A stretch of 64,000 nt of DNA, from the NCBI GenBank assembly GCA_036971715.1, contig JAVHJL010000011.1, positions 868,001 through 932,000 of the forward strand, given 5' to 3'. Origin of the DNA: Arthrobotrys musiformis (taxonomy: Eukaryota; Ascomycota; Orbiliomycetes; Orbiliales; Orbiliaceae). Positions 23,788 through 36,840 of this stretch are shown piece by piece. Each line of letters opens with the position of its first letter. Positions within the stretch are counted from its first letter, which is position 1. The notes beneath the pieces were generated by a model. That model was not told the DNA's origin. It saw only the letters and a list, made by a program, of their open reading frames with translations, and did not search any database. Position numbers and translations under genes: made by a program.

Positions 23788-26700
23788 TCACTGCTTAGGC
23801 ACCAAAAGGAATGCAGCCTCGGTAGTCCTAAACGCCGTCCAAGTGAACGGTAGATTCCCCGCCAGGCCTTCCAAACTCGTGATACGTTCGTGGTAATCTG
23901 TATCCTCGAGCTCCCAGGTATCCCATGAGAACTGTCCGTTGTTGGGGAAGAATGTACGGGTCATCCAGGAGTTGAAGAGGAGTTTTAGTTCGAGGTATTC
24001 GTTGTCTGGGTTGAAGGTGAAGGTTGCGCATTTGGGGGCGCCGACGGGGGGCTTATGTTTTATGTGGAGGGAGTATTTTTTCTTCTTTGGGGATTTTTGG
24101 GGGGGAGGTTTTGGGGGGACTGGTGGGGGGAGGTCGAGGGAGCTGCGGGTTGAGAGGAGGGTGTCTGGGGTTTGGGTGCCTGGGTCTGGGAGGAGGAGGG
24201 AAGATGAGGAAGATGGAGGGGAGGAGGAAGATGATGAGGAGGAGGAAGATCTTGAGAGGCGGGATTTGGGACGTTGGGTGTTGAGGTAGGGCTTTGAGTC
24301 GGCGAAGAGGTAGTCTAGACCGTGGGAAAGGTCAGGGGATATGAAGGTGGGGTTGTGATTGGCAGTGGAGGAGGATGGGATTGGGAGCTGCGGCACGACA
24401 AAGGGATTGTTGGAGGGGGGGTTGTCGAGGTGGAGTTTTATAATTGGGGGTGGAGATGGGTTTGGGAGGGCCTCGACGGCTTGTGGGGTCTGAGGTATCT
24501 GAATCGGTGGTGGTAGACCTTGGTTATTGTGTATATATTCTTCCTCTTCTTCTGGCTCGACTTGTGGACTGATGACTTCTGGCTGCTGCTGCTGCTGCTG
24601 CTGCTGGAATAGCATATTGAGGTCATTCGTAAACTCCGGCGTCATCAGTTGACTACGGGTTTGATTTACATCGATGCCGAAATTCGATTGCATGTAGTTT
24701 TCCAGATCGATTGCTTCCAGTTCGTCCATGTTTACGGATTGGAGGTGCGGCGGAAGGAGGTGGTATATGCTGTTGAATCCACCTGTGGCGAGAAAATCGA
24801 CCATTCCCTGGCCGATTGTGGGTTCGGGCTGCTTAGGCCTTATATCATAGTTCCCGGGATTGTGGATTTGCAACAAAGGTTGGACCATAGGACCTGATAC
24901 GGCTGTGTTTAGGTTATGTCCTCCTAGGATTGGGGGTGTGAGGAAGGGGGCGATAGGACGGTATATTCCGTCATTGACGGGGGCTTCGATGGCGGGTGAC
25001 GGCTCGAAGTGTAATGGCTGGTTGTCGTTGGCAGCTATAAACATATCTCCTATATCTATATCGAGAGTTAGAATATATTCCGTGGTTCTTTATTGTAAGT
25101 AGGGTATTGATATTGGGACTTACAAGGAGAAGGGATGGGTCCCGTCCAGTTTTGGTTGCAGTAAAGGAAGACTTCGTTCCAGTTTTTGGCTGCACGGACT
25201 TTGGCGGGGAGGACTTTATTGAAGTGTTTCCTTTTAACATGTTCCCTTTTTACAGAAGTTAGATATCTTTGTTTGTGAGAATTTGGGTAGGAAGGGAAAG
25301 ACTCACTTGACTCCGCTCAAGCTCTGCCGATTGATCATTTGACATCCCTGATGTTCGTCCGGCCTGCCCCGGGCAAAGGGACATGCCAACCGTCTGAGAA
25401 CATCTCTTATCATATCAATTGCCATTTTCTTAGAAGGAGGAGGTTTGTCAGGGTCGTTGCCATCTCCGCCTCCATCGTCTCCTCTACTTCTCTTCTTCGA
25501 GGGCCCACCGGGGTTACCCTCGTTTGTGGCCATCGATATGTTGGGGGTATGGCTAATCGTGCTAGAACTGGTGCTGCTGCTATTTCCGGATCCCTCCGAG
25601 GTATCTGATGGAGTTGGAGACCTGCTTGAATTTGAAGATGATCGGTCTGTTTGGTTGGAGCCTCGGCTTTCGTTCTGGCGTTTGGCAAGGACTTTGAGGA
25701 GTATAAGTAAGTGTATGGCACTAAGTTGGGCTTCGGCTTCTTCGTCATCGTCGTCTTGGTCTTCGTCATTGTTTGGATTGTTGTGATCTATACTAGATAC
25801 ACATTCGCTGGAGACGCAAGTCTCGTCGCTAACAAGGATCCTGTCGGTATCAAATCTTTGGATATGTGACTCCTCAGGTCGAGGTTCTGGGGTTGCGTGT
25901 GGGATAATCTGTCGAGGATTTTGATCTCGGGGTTGAATTGCGGGAAGTGCTAGTTGGGAATCGTTTTGATCGCCGTTGCTTTGGGGCTCGTCGAGGTTGG
26001 GCTCGTCAAAACTCATAGGGAATACCATAGGGGCACTAGAAAATAGAGGCATACGGGCGATAGAGTCTTCGGATGTTTTCTGGAGGGTGGCTCCGATGGA
26101 AGATGCTAAAGGATGTTTAGTGATAGAAAGGTCTTCTAGACCTTGAGTTATATATGTATCGTCGTCGTCTTCGATGTCCGTGCTGTCTTCAGGTGAAGAG
26201 TTGAAGCAAGGTTCGGCTGGCTTGGTGAGTGTATTGGGCTTTGAGACTGTGGCTTCAATTTGAGGTCTGTCTCCGGTTCGTTCGACGGCGACGTTTTCTG
26301 TATATGGTCGAGGCAGCTGTGCCGTATTCCCAGACTGGGTTTCCAGGTTCTCGATACAGTTCTCTGCGAAGAAGTCGTGGAATCCTAGGTATTTCGGCTC
26401 CCGTGGTATTACATCATGTTGGTCGATAGGTGGAGGGGAGGGTCCGAATGGCATCGGGAGGTGAGGCATCAATTCGCCTCTTTGACGTTTTGCAGCGTTG
26501 ATCCTATTCCGCAATATATGCGTAGCGATAGGTACCAGTTCTCCTGGAATCGGGCCTGGTTCAGCTTTGACCGGCGATGCTAATGCGAGCTGTGTTTGAG
26601 GAGTGGTTGGTGGGGACGTATGGGGCTTCGGGGTAGATCGGTACCCAGAGATATCTTCGTTTTCATGTCTTGTGCGTGTGCGATACTCGATCTGGGGGAG

Positions 26701-27420
26701 ATGCAGAGTATTCTGGTTCGGTTTGGATGACGACCCAGGGCCTTCTTCGCTTCTGGTATCCTGTCGCTGTGAGGGCTCTTCATCAGTTGCTTTCGGAGCA
26801 TATGTCGTGCCGTATTTCCTCAATACTCTTTGAGAAAGTTTGAAGAGGAACTCAGGGTCTTTGCACTTTTCCAAAGCATTGACGAATGCGTTTCTGATAT
26901 CTTCTGGAGTTTCTGGGGCCGAGTCCGTTCGTGCGCTTGGATCCTTTCCTTCTTCGTATATTGCCATAGCACACTCGATAAATGTTCGTAGGTCATTGGT
27001 CGATACCGCCAAATTCTGCTCATCGAGGTTGAAAGTATCTGGGGGGGTCTTCGAGACGACATGAGCTTCGATGCGACCAACTTGCTGCTGGAGAACGATC
27101 AAATCCTTTCTCATCCGCTCCGCGACGGTCTCTGAATTTTCGCGATGGGCTTGTTTCCCCTTGTTTCTTCTCTTCTTCCATGGTTTGAGGTCGTCGATGT
27201 CATCGATGCTCCGGGGTATGGAAATAATCGAACCGGATGCTCGAGAGTCGAATGAACGTCGTGGTGTTGGTTCTGCTGGAATATCTGTCGCGGCATCCCT
27301 CGATACGGTTGAGGTTGGAATATCTCTGCAGAGTTTCGGCCCTGGTGTAGGTTTAGGCTTAGCTGCAAACTTTGAATTCTTCTTCTTCTTCAAACCGAGA
27401 CGCTGTAATAACGCTGACAT
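23788..27420 (-). CDS. large disordered protein with degenerate fungal C2H2-type zinc finger
   Basis: Three exons on the minus strand (27420-25307, 25245-25124, 25055-23788) give 1167 residues. The ATG at 27420 (ATCACC ATG TCA) was taken; the frame runs further upstream only from a TTG. The N-terminus MSALLQRLGLKKKKNSKF is basic. Residues about 100-220 hold a predicted helical region, and long Ser/Pro/Glu-rich disordered segments follow. At about 680-712 is Cys-Pro-Phe, x, Cys, x, VKEHVKRKH (C680, C693, H707, H712), a degenerate zinc finger common in ascomycete proteins, often next to NLR, HET or ankyrin domains. It straddles the first intron. The third exon encodes a poly-Gln run of eight, an acidic run, a poly-Ser tract and a folded-looking C-terminus ending FRTTEAAFLLVPKQ. 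Nuclear or regulatory function is an inference. No known full-length family was recognised. Confidence 0.75.
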
Positions 27421-30400
27421 GGTGATGTTGTTTGCAAGAGCCGGTTCGGTTAAGCGGTTATCCTGCGCGCGCGCGGGGCTGAAAGGTTTCAACTTTGCTG
27501 CGAAAACATTGGGATGTTTTGGACCATTCTCTGTGGCGTTGAAGCTATTATTCGTGGTGCTGTGTTACTATTGTTGTAGATTTGCAACTGAATCGATCGA
27601 TGGATTTATTTAAACGGGAATTAAGGATATCGGTATACGTATATTGTGCTTCGGTGGGGGGGAAACTTATGTCAGGAACGAGCACGAGCACGAGGGGGAA
27701 ACATCCAACTTGATAAATATCTGCAAAACGGATGCAGGGAAATCCTGTCGCATCTGCGGGCTGCGCTAGTTCACCCTAGTTACCATGTGTGACTACATAG
27801 ACGGCATATGTACGTGCATCTGGGGAAGGCTGAACTTTTCGGGATCACAAAATGTATACATAAGCAAGGTTGGTACCTCTCCCATGAGGTCATGGTCTGT
27901 ACTGAATCCTGCCACCGATTGAGAAGGCATAGCTAAAGGCTCAATACGTAACTAACCCCCCCTAGAAACCCAAATCCTGGAAATACGCATTCCTGGAAAT
28001 CCCCACGAACTCATCGAATTGTGTAACAGACCTCATCGCGGGCAGTCTTTTTCGGGTCTTGCCCAGGCTGCCTTCATGCACGAAAGTGGGTCCTCGTCGA
28101 ACTCAGCCAATAAAAGTCTGGATCTCATAGCGCCAAGGCCATAGCGCTATCTGGAGCGTGAGTCCTTGGCAATTCGCGGGAATCTCTGGGTCTGAATAAG
28201 AATCCGCGAATTCGTAGTCACCTTGCGTAGATGATTCACAGTTTATCGATAATCACAATGGGCTAGCTAGAAGGAAAGAGAAAGAGAATGAATGGGAGAA
28301 AAGTGGGGAAAATGGAAAGAATTAGACATGGAGAAATGGGGTGGAAGTGAACCGATGTATTATCCAATATCTCGGCCAGGCCGCAGCAGGTGGTACCATA
28401 TCATGGAAGGAACCTGCGCCTCAAGAAAAGTCAAAGTTGGATCCGCCTCGCCTGCATGTAACAACAGCTTGAATAAAAGCTTGTGTGCTCGCTCACCCGC
28501 TGCGGATCGAGACATCTGCTGCATGTCGCCAGTGTCGCCAGTCAGGCTAACATATGCTTTGCAAAGACGCCTGTGGCAAAAAAAAAAATTGTAAGGCCTG
28601 CTCCCAAGGTCTCATAAAATGTTTTTGAAGAATTTGAGGCCATGAGGCATGGAAGAGGCAGTATTATACGGAAAGTTGGCTAGCCGTGGCGATCCATAGA
28701 CTGTTTTGGTGGTATCTTGTGCGGCTGGAATATTTTCGAGGCGGCGTGCCTCGGAAGGTTGACATTCGCAGACGATCAATCTAGTGGAATCGGCCCTGGG
28801 ACATAAGCTACGTGCGAACCTGCAGCGTATTTTCTTTTAAATTATACTTTGAAACCTGAGAAATACTTCCCAACGAAGATGAAAGCAGTGGGTAATTATC
28901 CACAATTCGATAGAAAGGAACAGGCATTTAGAGCATTTTGCGTTGCAGTTATGCAATGAGAGGACTGAGAAAGTTGGTTGTAGTTTGTGGGCGGAGAGAA
29001 CTCGGTTTTCCAAGTCGCGCCGAACGTTATAAGTGGAAGGCTTATAAAAATCAAAATTTATAATTACTTAAGCGTGAAAGGCCGGGCTGACAGCTTCAGA
29101 CCATATTTCTAACAGCCTTCAGGGGCTATTTTATATTGTGTTTGAACTAATTGGGCCCGCAAAATTGTGCAACGGAAGCAGGTCGAAGAATCGACTTGGG
29201 GGTCGGCCTCGTTGAGGCGCAGCCTGAGGCAAAGGTTGGGGAGCCTAAGTGGCTACTCGCGCTCTTTGCCATGGCCAGTGTTGTTTTTGTTGCAATTGAT
29301 TCCTAAGTCTACATCCAGTTCCAGCCAGGAACTCGAGTTTCGAGCACTCACAAGAGGCTAGCCCGCTGATGTATCATCGAATGGTTACATTTAGAAGCGG
29401 GGATAGCTTCTCCGGTGGCTTTTTACTAGAATCGGCGGCGGGATAGTCTGAAATTTGTGGCTTATCTAGTTCCTTTCCCGGTCGCATCTATGACCTTCAG
29501 AATATTCGAAGATCGGGAAGCCTGTATACTTTGGTCAATTTACACGCAACTAGCATAAGCTATCAAGGGAAAGGCTTGATCATCCAATACTAAGGAAAAA
29601 TATATCATAGGTTAAAGTATACAATTATCTCGTAAACCAGATGCTACTGTGTCTGTATACAATAGAGGAGTTAAGAGTTAACCAAATACTCAAAAAGAAT
29701 TGGGGTTGTTTCTGTTTTGCTACTAACGTTTCTGTGAGAGCATATGTTCCGAACGAAATTTACAAACCTTCGCAGAATTTACCCAAGTAGCCATGATCAA
29801 TGCTGTATTCGAATATTCCACTTAATTCTCCTATGGCCCAGGGCGAGATCAAACCATCAATAGGCATCTGCATCTAAACACCACCTCATTGGGACTCTAG
29901 AAGGGAAGATTCCTGGGTTCCAGGAATAGGTCCGAGGATGCATCAGCAACCGATGCTTATTAATTTCAATCCTAGAAGGGACTTATATCTAAAGGAGCAC
30001 CGCAGCACCGCAGAGCCCGTGCCCACATTCTACCATGTATGCATATCGGCAGGGAACTTTTTAACCACCCTGCATTTTATTGAGGTGTTCTACGGTAAGC
30101 TTGTGAGTGAGGGGTCCCTAGCGACGGTATGTGCACAGGCCTAGGCCGCTCGGAGCAGCTGTACCGTATTGGTCGTATGGATGTGGATGTCTGAGCATCA
30201 TGCCAACTGCACCGAAACAGTTGGCGTTGTCGCTTCGGCTTCAAAAGATGCGTATTGAGAGAGGGTACAAGTAAAATCCAACCACGTTAATAGATTCACG
30301 TTATGAATGGCAGCAAATAGCACTACGCGCAGCAGACAAGGTCTCCAGTAGGATTTCTAGTGCCATCCTCGAGAAGGCCTACGTTATAAAATGTATAAAG

Positions 30401-32392
30401 CGTTGTTGCTGTTGCATTCTCGCATGTTACACCAAGAATATCCATGGTATTCAGAGGTTGTCGACGGCCGCGTCGCGTTTTAAATCAATCCCAATCATCC
30501 TATTAATTTCGGTTGAGTGATAAGATGAAGAGCAAGGCTCCCTTCAACTTGATTGTTATTCTCCCCAAAGGTGTCACCCTAAAGAAAGCACTGGCGATCA
30601 CATCCCTACAGTCTCCGAAACACTATGAATTCGAATCTATGGGGCATAGAATCCATTGCAGTGATTTGCGCGTGTTGTGCACCAATGCTCAGGTCAGTAA
30701 GGTATGACCTTGTCCAAACTCTGACCGGGTCATCGATCCAACTTGGCCCTTGCGCATCCCACATTCACGTGGAACCGGCCATCTACGAGGTTTGTATGCG
30801 TCTTCGGAGGCATTCAGTGCGACCAGTAAGTCGATCAAATAATCCGTTACTGTTTTTTTACAAGCTAATCAGGGGATTGTAGTACTCTAAGCCTAAGGTT
30901 TCCCAAGATATCAAGCCCTAGCTAGCATTTTCAAGCTTCTGGAAGCAATAATCCAAGACAAAATATGTGTGCTCGCCCCGGCAAACCCAATTGGCGCATC
31001 GGACAATTGGTCCGTTTTACCGGTTTACGTACTTGGCTTCGTGGTGTGTGCACCGAAAGGAAAGGTCTTGCTCTATACGCAACGAAAATCCTTGATAATT
31101 TTGATGGAACGCTGGATGCAGCTCTCTCTCTTTTTTTTGCTTCCTGGATGCTTGTTCACCGGAAAAATGCAAGGTGATGGGGGAGGCAGGGAAGCACCAA
31201 CTGGGGCGCGCTAAGGTCCGTTCGTCACGATTGCTACCGTCGATAGGTGGGCAGTATGTCTTGGGAGAACTACATTGCCTTCCAAAGAGTGAAACTCAAG
31301 AAACCTGCATGCATCACTCTCGAAGGGCAAAGAGAGACAACTGTTTACCTCGGCCGTAGGCTCCAAACGACTGAGCGTACAGAAAACGTTAAGTCAGGAG
31401 GTCGTATTTTGCAGCACGCTCGAGCATTTTCATCTCATCATTTGTGGTCAGATCGACCATAACCCGCGGCCTGAGCACAATTTTATATCGGTTCGCGGCG
31501 GAAATTTCGAAAGAGAAGGTGTTCCAGAATGGAGATTTACAATCACGCAAGGTCAATGCCGCGAGAACAGCTCGAAAGATGCCCGTGCTCTGCATCAGCG
31601 CCTCTGTCTGGTTTTTAAAATCTGAAAGGCTCACGGGCTTCAAAGGTTCTAAAAACCAGCTCGTAGGCAGAATCGAGCGGGGATGTGTATTCTATGGGTA
31701 CCAGGGTTCCGTTGTTCGCTCGTCCTCGGATTAATCCACGCCGTCTTGGGACTCGACTGAAGATACCCAGCGTATTTAGCCAACACAAAATGCTAAGAAA
31801 AGAAGCATGCTCGATCCAACGATAGCGATAGAGCTATTTCCCCAGATTTTTTTTTTCCTTGCCCAGTGCACGTCTTAAGGCGGCTGAGATATTGGCAGCG
31901 GGGTGGCACCGCCAGACGAAACACCATTTTATTAGGAGAGGATATTAAGGTTGTTCGTCATCCTGATGGTGGCGGGCAGGCTACGACAGTCGGCAGGGAG
32001 GTAATGCCCTTTACCGCCCCTGTTCTGCAGGAACGCCATACAGTCTAATTCGCTGCGGACTGACTGCATCCGTCCAAAGAGCCGGTCCTCCACCTTTCGG
32101 GTTAATCGACCCACAATAAGTCCGGTGCACGATTTTGGGTTCAGAAGTTTACATTTCGTGATGGAACGTCGAAGGAAGGGCTAGGCTAACTGCGCTTAGA
32201 TGCAACGGAACGCTGTTTCTTTGCTAAAAGAATATCATTAGTGCGGCCAAGAAACATGGGCATGGTCTATAGACCGAGCAAGCCGACAGGCGATGCATTT
32301 TGTTTTCTGCCGGGATGCATTTTACGATCCCTAACCAGAGCATGGCGATCAAAGAGTCTACTACTGGACTATGGCTAGCTATAGGGGAATGG
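27421..32392. other. gene-poor 5-kb region
   Basis: No gene can be supported with confidence. Several short overlapping frames between 29.9 and 31.7 kb on both strands have mixed composition. One well-formed intron-like sequence lies at 30826-30882 (GTAAGT, GCTAATC, TAG) and may mark a small or decayed gene. No transposase, reverse transcriptase or terminal repeat was seen. Confidence 0.4.
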
Positions 32393-32402
32393 GTATTTAT
32401 AT
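32393..32402 (+). promoter_or_regulatory. TATA-like element of the mannanase gene
   Basis: An A/T run, TATTTATAT, about 105 bp before the mannanase ATG, in GC-moderate surroundings. Placement is typical for a fungal core promoter. Confidence 0.35.
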
Positions 32403-32501
32403 CGAGCCCGCCGCCCATCCTATATCCGTTCTAACTCTTAAGGATAACCTTCAAGACCTTGATACCTTATTTTGTGGTTCATAAAAGTCCGTTTTTTCAT
32501 C

Positions 32502-33863
32502 ATGTATGTCAAGCAAGCTGTTCTATTGGCGGCAGCCGCCTCCATGGTCGCTGCGAACCCAGTGCCGGCACATACTCCTCCTGGAAGGAAGAGGGATTTC
32601 CCATACCCCAATGGCAACAAGTTCGGGTTGAACGGCCTAGACTTCTACTTCGCCGGATCGAACGCCTACTACCTTCCTTTCAGCAATGTAAGCTCTCATT
32701 TCCTGTCTATATACGGTTTGTGGATGACGAATTGACAATTATTGTAGGACTACGCCGATAACCTTGCCGGCTTGAAGGCTGCCCGAAAGGTCGGCCTTAA
32801 GGTTATGAGAACATGGTGCTTCAACGACCGAAATGCCACCTTCGACCCCAACGGCTTGCCAAAATACTTCGAGGACTGGACCGGTACTTGGTTCACAGAG
32901 TGGAAGGATGGCGGTGTCAAGATCAACTACGGACCCACTGGTCTTCAGAAGCTTGATGCTGTCGTTAAGGCCGCTGAGGAGGCTGATGTCAAGTTGGTCA
33001 TGACCCTCACCAACAATTGGGCCGACTACGGTGGTATGGACGTCTACACCATCAATCTTGGTCACAAGTACCACGATGATGTAAGCCTACTCTGATTCTC
33101 CATCCCGAAAGCCTGTTGACTAACGCTAAATCACCACCAGTTCTACGTCAAGCCAGACATCATCGCCAAGTTCAAGGACTACGTCAAGGTCGTTGTCCAG
33201 AGATACAAGCACTCCAAGGCCATCTTCTCGTGGCAGCTCGGTAACGAGCCCCGCTGCGGTGCCGATGGAACTCGCAATCTTCCACGATCCCCGGATTGCA
33301 ACCCAGCCAAGCTTCACGCCTGGTTCGTCGAGATCTCCGCTTTCATCAAGTCTCTCGACCCCGACCACATGGTTTCCGTCGGTAGCGAGGGTGCTTTCAA
33401 CCATCCTGAAGACCCAGACTGGGCTTACAACGGTGCCGATGGTACCGACTTCGACGCCGAACTCGATATCCCAACCGTCGACTACGGTACCTTCCATCTC
33501 TACCCAGATTGGTGGAGCAAGACCCCACAATGGGGTGTCCAGTGGATCAAGGACCACGCTGCCGCCGGCCGCGCCGCCAACAAGCCAGTTGTCTTTGAGG
33601 AGTACGGTTGGTTGACTCCAGACAAGCGTCTCGAGTACCTCGGACAAGTTTCACCCTACACACGTCTCGAAGTTATCAGGTCGTGGCAGGAAACCTCCAT
33701 TGCTGAGAGGGTCGCCGGAGACCAATACTGGCAATACGGATGGTACGGATGGAGCTACGGACCCAACCACAACGACGGTTTCACAATCTACCTGAATGAT
33801 ACCGAGGCTGGCGAGCTTATCAACAAACATGCTAGACATGTTAGCGCGCTTAACCATAAATAG
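32502..33863 (+). CDS. secreted GH5 (subfamily 7 type) endo-beta-1,4-mannanase
   Basis: Three exons (32502-32687, 32748-33080, 33141-33863) give 413 residues. The start is the ATG after TTTTTTCATC, which opens directly into a signal peptide (residues 1-18, MYVKQAVLLAAAASMVAA). A short propeptide ends in the dibasic GRKR near 31, a likely Kex2 site. The catalytic domain begins DFPYPNG...GLDFYFAGSNAYYL. GNEPRC carries the acid/base Glu at about 209. VFEEYGW near 325-330 carries the nucleophile, expected to be the Glu just before Tyr-Gly. TFHLYPDWW supplies substrate-site aromatics. This pattern is that of fungal GH5_7 mannanases that hydrolyse internal mannosidic bonds in plant hemicellulose. 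No cellulose-binding module is attached. All key residues are present. Plant-polysaccharide breakdown fits a saprotrophic lifestyle. Confidence 0.93.
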
Positions 33864-35108
33864 ATGAGGTTCTAGAACCGTTTTCGTCTACTGTATCTAC
33901 TATATACCTTGTATCATAGGAAAATATTAGAATCTTTTTAATACCCACATCCAATCGATGCTGACTTATCACTGGTCCAAGTAAATACAAGTGTGTGCTC
34001 CTCAAAGCTAGGAGGCGCTTCTAAGCTTATGAATTAAATTTAAATTTGATATAAATATTCGGTAAGGCCAAATATCGCCGTTGCGATATATAGGGAGTTA
34101 TGCATAAGCCATAATCAATCAATCGCAGCAGCGCATTACCACACATCCCACCTGGCCAACCATGAGCCGCAGCTCTAATTTGAACCGTAGTGCCTCATCG
34201 TGTCAAGCAGGCCGCTCGTGCCGCACATGGCGCATAAAATCCAACATGATCAACACGCGAAGAGGCACTCGAAACATCATTGTCGTGTGCGCAGTTCCCA
34301 AAACAGGGAACATTCCTTGTATCCTAACATACATACCAGTGCATCAGAAACCAAAAAAAAAAAAAAAAAAAAAAAAAGGCTTTGCCCCCCGCCAAATTTA
34401 GTACTCAACGGTCTGTCAAATATTACAAGGTCAGCTGCCCATCCAGAGTGGCTCGTCCATGACGTCCCACTTTTTTCCAACTGGTGCCTGCATACATCAT
34501 GTGGACGCAGATAACAGAACAGCTGCCAACGACACGCAACACAAAAACGGTACCCGTGAGATCACAAAGGGGACCCTGATCCAATGGTAAGACCGGTCGA
34601 CCGAATCGGCTGAGGACCTCAAGGAAGGGTTCCAGCAGGATAAAGAGAAGGAATACACGGCCGGAATGACCTCGCTAGGCAAAGGCTATGTCTCAAGTAG
34701 ATCTGAGACTTCTTTATATTGCCGCCGGTTCGCCCTTTTGTCTTTGAACGGATCTTGCGAAGCCTGTCTTACCAAAAAAAACCAGCGGTTTTTTTCTCTT
34801 CTAGCGGGGTTTTTACGGTTTGCTAAGGTAGTAACCAGCTAACTTACTGACGTTTTTCGACGTCCCCGGCCCGGAGCTTTACGGCGCAGCATCGATATCT
34901 TGGAGGGCGTTTGCTTAAGCAAACAGTTTAAATAACACGCCTGTGCCGTACATTTTAGAAAAAAGAGGGTTCTAAAGAGTTGCAAGGCGGTTTAGACGTT
35001 TCATTACTAGTCGGTGGTTTATAAATAAATCTTTCTGACAGAGCATTATTCGCATAATATTTTGCCTCTCTCTTCTATTTTATTTCATTTGCACTCATTT
35101 TAGCAGCG
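33864..35108. other. intergenic region with 25-nt poly(A)
   Basis: Contains an uninterrupted run of 25 A at 34353-34377. Short frames on either side are not protein-like. A TATA-like TTTATAAATAAA at 35018-35029 lies about 80 bp before the F-box gene and probably belongs to it. Confidence 0.45.
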
Positions 35109-36146
35109 ATGGCAACAGCTCGGGTTTTGCTGCTTGACAGGCTGGCTGCGGACATGGAGGGCGGTCGTCATAGATACAACAACGGCCTTTCGCCTGGACA
35201 AGCGAATGTTAACATGCAAACTCGCGATGTCAGTGCTCACGGCGAAAAGCCGGGGAAGAACTACGACTCTACGTTTCGGAAACTCTACAAATACTTCTTG
35301 GACTGGAAGTCCTCTTCTGAAAATTTAAATTCTTCCTCTTCATCTTCTTCTCAACACCATCCATCGCCGAGCAGCTTCACAACGCTATTTCCTTCAAAAA
35401 TCAGATCTCTGGTATCCAAACAAAAGTCCTCTGAATATCTATCCTTCAATCCCTCCGAAAAGATGGGAGTCCAGAATTCCAGGGAGGAAGAAGCTCTTCC
35501 GTCTTCAGGGAAAACCCCTCCAATTATCCCTCTCGAGCTCCAAATCCAGATCCTCAAAAACCTCACATGGAAGGAACAAGTCCGTCTTGCATCCGTCTGC
35601 AAGACTTGGCGCTCAGTAATCATCGACTGGGTCGTTCCGCAAAACTTTCGATCCCCGACAGGGAATACGGTCCTAGGGCCTCACATCATCAATCCCATCC
35701 TCGAGGGCCTACGATGCGAATTGGGCTCCTCGGTTCTATCGGCTGAGAACGTGGTCACCGCGAATGGAGAAACGATCTTGGATCAACCTCTATGTTACCC
35801 ACCGACGACACACTTAATCATCAAAGTCTCAGACCTCAGAACGGATGGTCTCGAGCCGGCGGTTGACGACTCCATCAATGTATTCTCGAACCGATGCTGT
35901 GATCCTCATGTTCGGATCAGAGATGCTCTTACTGCGATGGATAAGTTCTATCGACAGGTTAATGAGGACCGGGTTATCGGAGATTACAAGAGCTGGAAGT
36001 CTTGGAAGTTCCTGTTGGAGACGAATAGATGGTGGAGGAGGGGCTATGTGGGATTATGTGGGAAGTGGGAGTGGAAGGATGGGAGGTATTTGATCTTCCT
36101 TGCGGAGAAGATCGAGGGAGCTTGGGAGAGGGATTTTACGAATTGA
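35109..36146 (+). CDS. F-box domain protein
   Basis: An intronless frame of 345 residues starting at ATG 35109, with a TATA-like element 80 bp upstream. Residues about 65-90 are Ser-rich and disordered. An F-box lies at about 138-175: IPLELQIQIL, then NLTWKEQVRLASVCKTWRSV. It has the expected Pro, Leu and Ile pattern and the C-x-x-W helix end. F-box proteins bind Skp1 in SCF ubiquitin ligases and bring substrates through their C-terminal part. Here that part (residues 180-345) has no WD40 or leucine-rich repeats. It ends in a Trp-rich stretch (SWKSWKFLLETNRWWRRG) seen in fungus-specific F-box proteins of unknown target. The substrate is unknown. Confidence 0.85.
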   Translation: MATARVLLLDRLAADMEGGRHRYNNGLSPGQANVNMQTRDVSAHGEKPGKNYDSTFRKLYKYFLDWKSSSENLNSSSSSSSQHHPSPSSFTTLFPSKIRSLVSKQKSSEYLSFNPSEKMGVQNSREEEALPSSGKTPPIIPLELQIQILKNLTWKEQVRLASVCKTWRSVIIDWVVPQNFRSPTGNTVLGPHIINPILEGLRCELGSSVLSAENVVTANGETILDQPLCYPPTTHLIIKVSDLRTDGLEPAVDDSINVFSNRCCDPHVRIRDALTAMDKFYRQVNEDRVIGDYKSWKSWKFLLETNRWWRRGYVGLCGKWEWKDGRYLIFLAEKIEGAWERDFTN

Positions 36147-36840
36147 TGATTTGATGCTGTATCTTGGGCATTCCTATTATCGAGGGGGTCTAGGGAAATG
36201 GGAAAGATGATAAATGGTTTTAGGTGTCTGGGAAGGAGGTTCTCTGTTATATTGCTTCATGCTCCGGCGTCCGGCGTTAGTGTTTTTCTGGGATTGATAG
36301 ACTTCTGCGACGGCCGCTTGGGTGTGAATACATGGGTCCGTTTACTTCGTGGAGTTCATCTGGGTTTTGGAAAAAAGAGACGCGTTAGATTCTTTACGAT
36401 TTATGAAACTACAGGTTAGACAGGTCTCGTTGCCAGGAATAGATAGACGCCAAACCAATAGTAGTAGTTAATATGATGATTGATGCTGTATTCTCGCCGG
36501 GCATATTGTCGTAGGAGGGCCGATGTTCTGTTGTCGAGGCTAGGCGGATGTATGTAATATCTTGTTTTCGGTTTACAATGGCGAGACTATACACTAGTGC
36601 ATTTGTGGATGGACTCTACGGGTTCATGGATTAACTTCGTAAAGCTTCACTTGTTTGGTTGACTACGTTCTACGATATGTGCTCTAAGAATCATAAAATA
36701 AGAAACAAAAAATTATCATTCGCTAATGGATATCTATCTAGTAAAAAAAGAAGGAAGCAGGAGAAGATGGTGTGGAGAAGGAAGGAGGGAGAGAGAGCCA
36801 CCGGTCTGGAGGACCGAGGAAAGGAGGAAGTGGAAGGCTC

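Noticed and set aside
27421..27492. 24-residue N-terminal extension of the zinc-finger protein
   Set aside because: It would start at TTG. The ATG at 27420 has good context and opens a sensible basic N-terminus.
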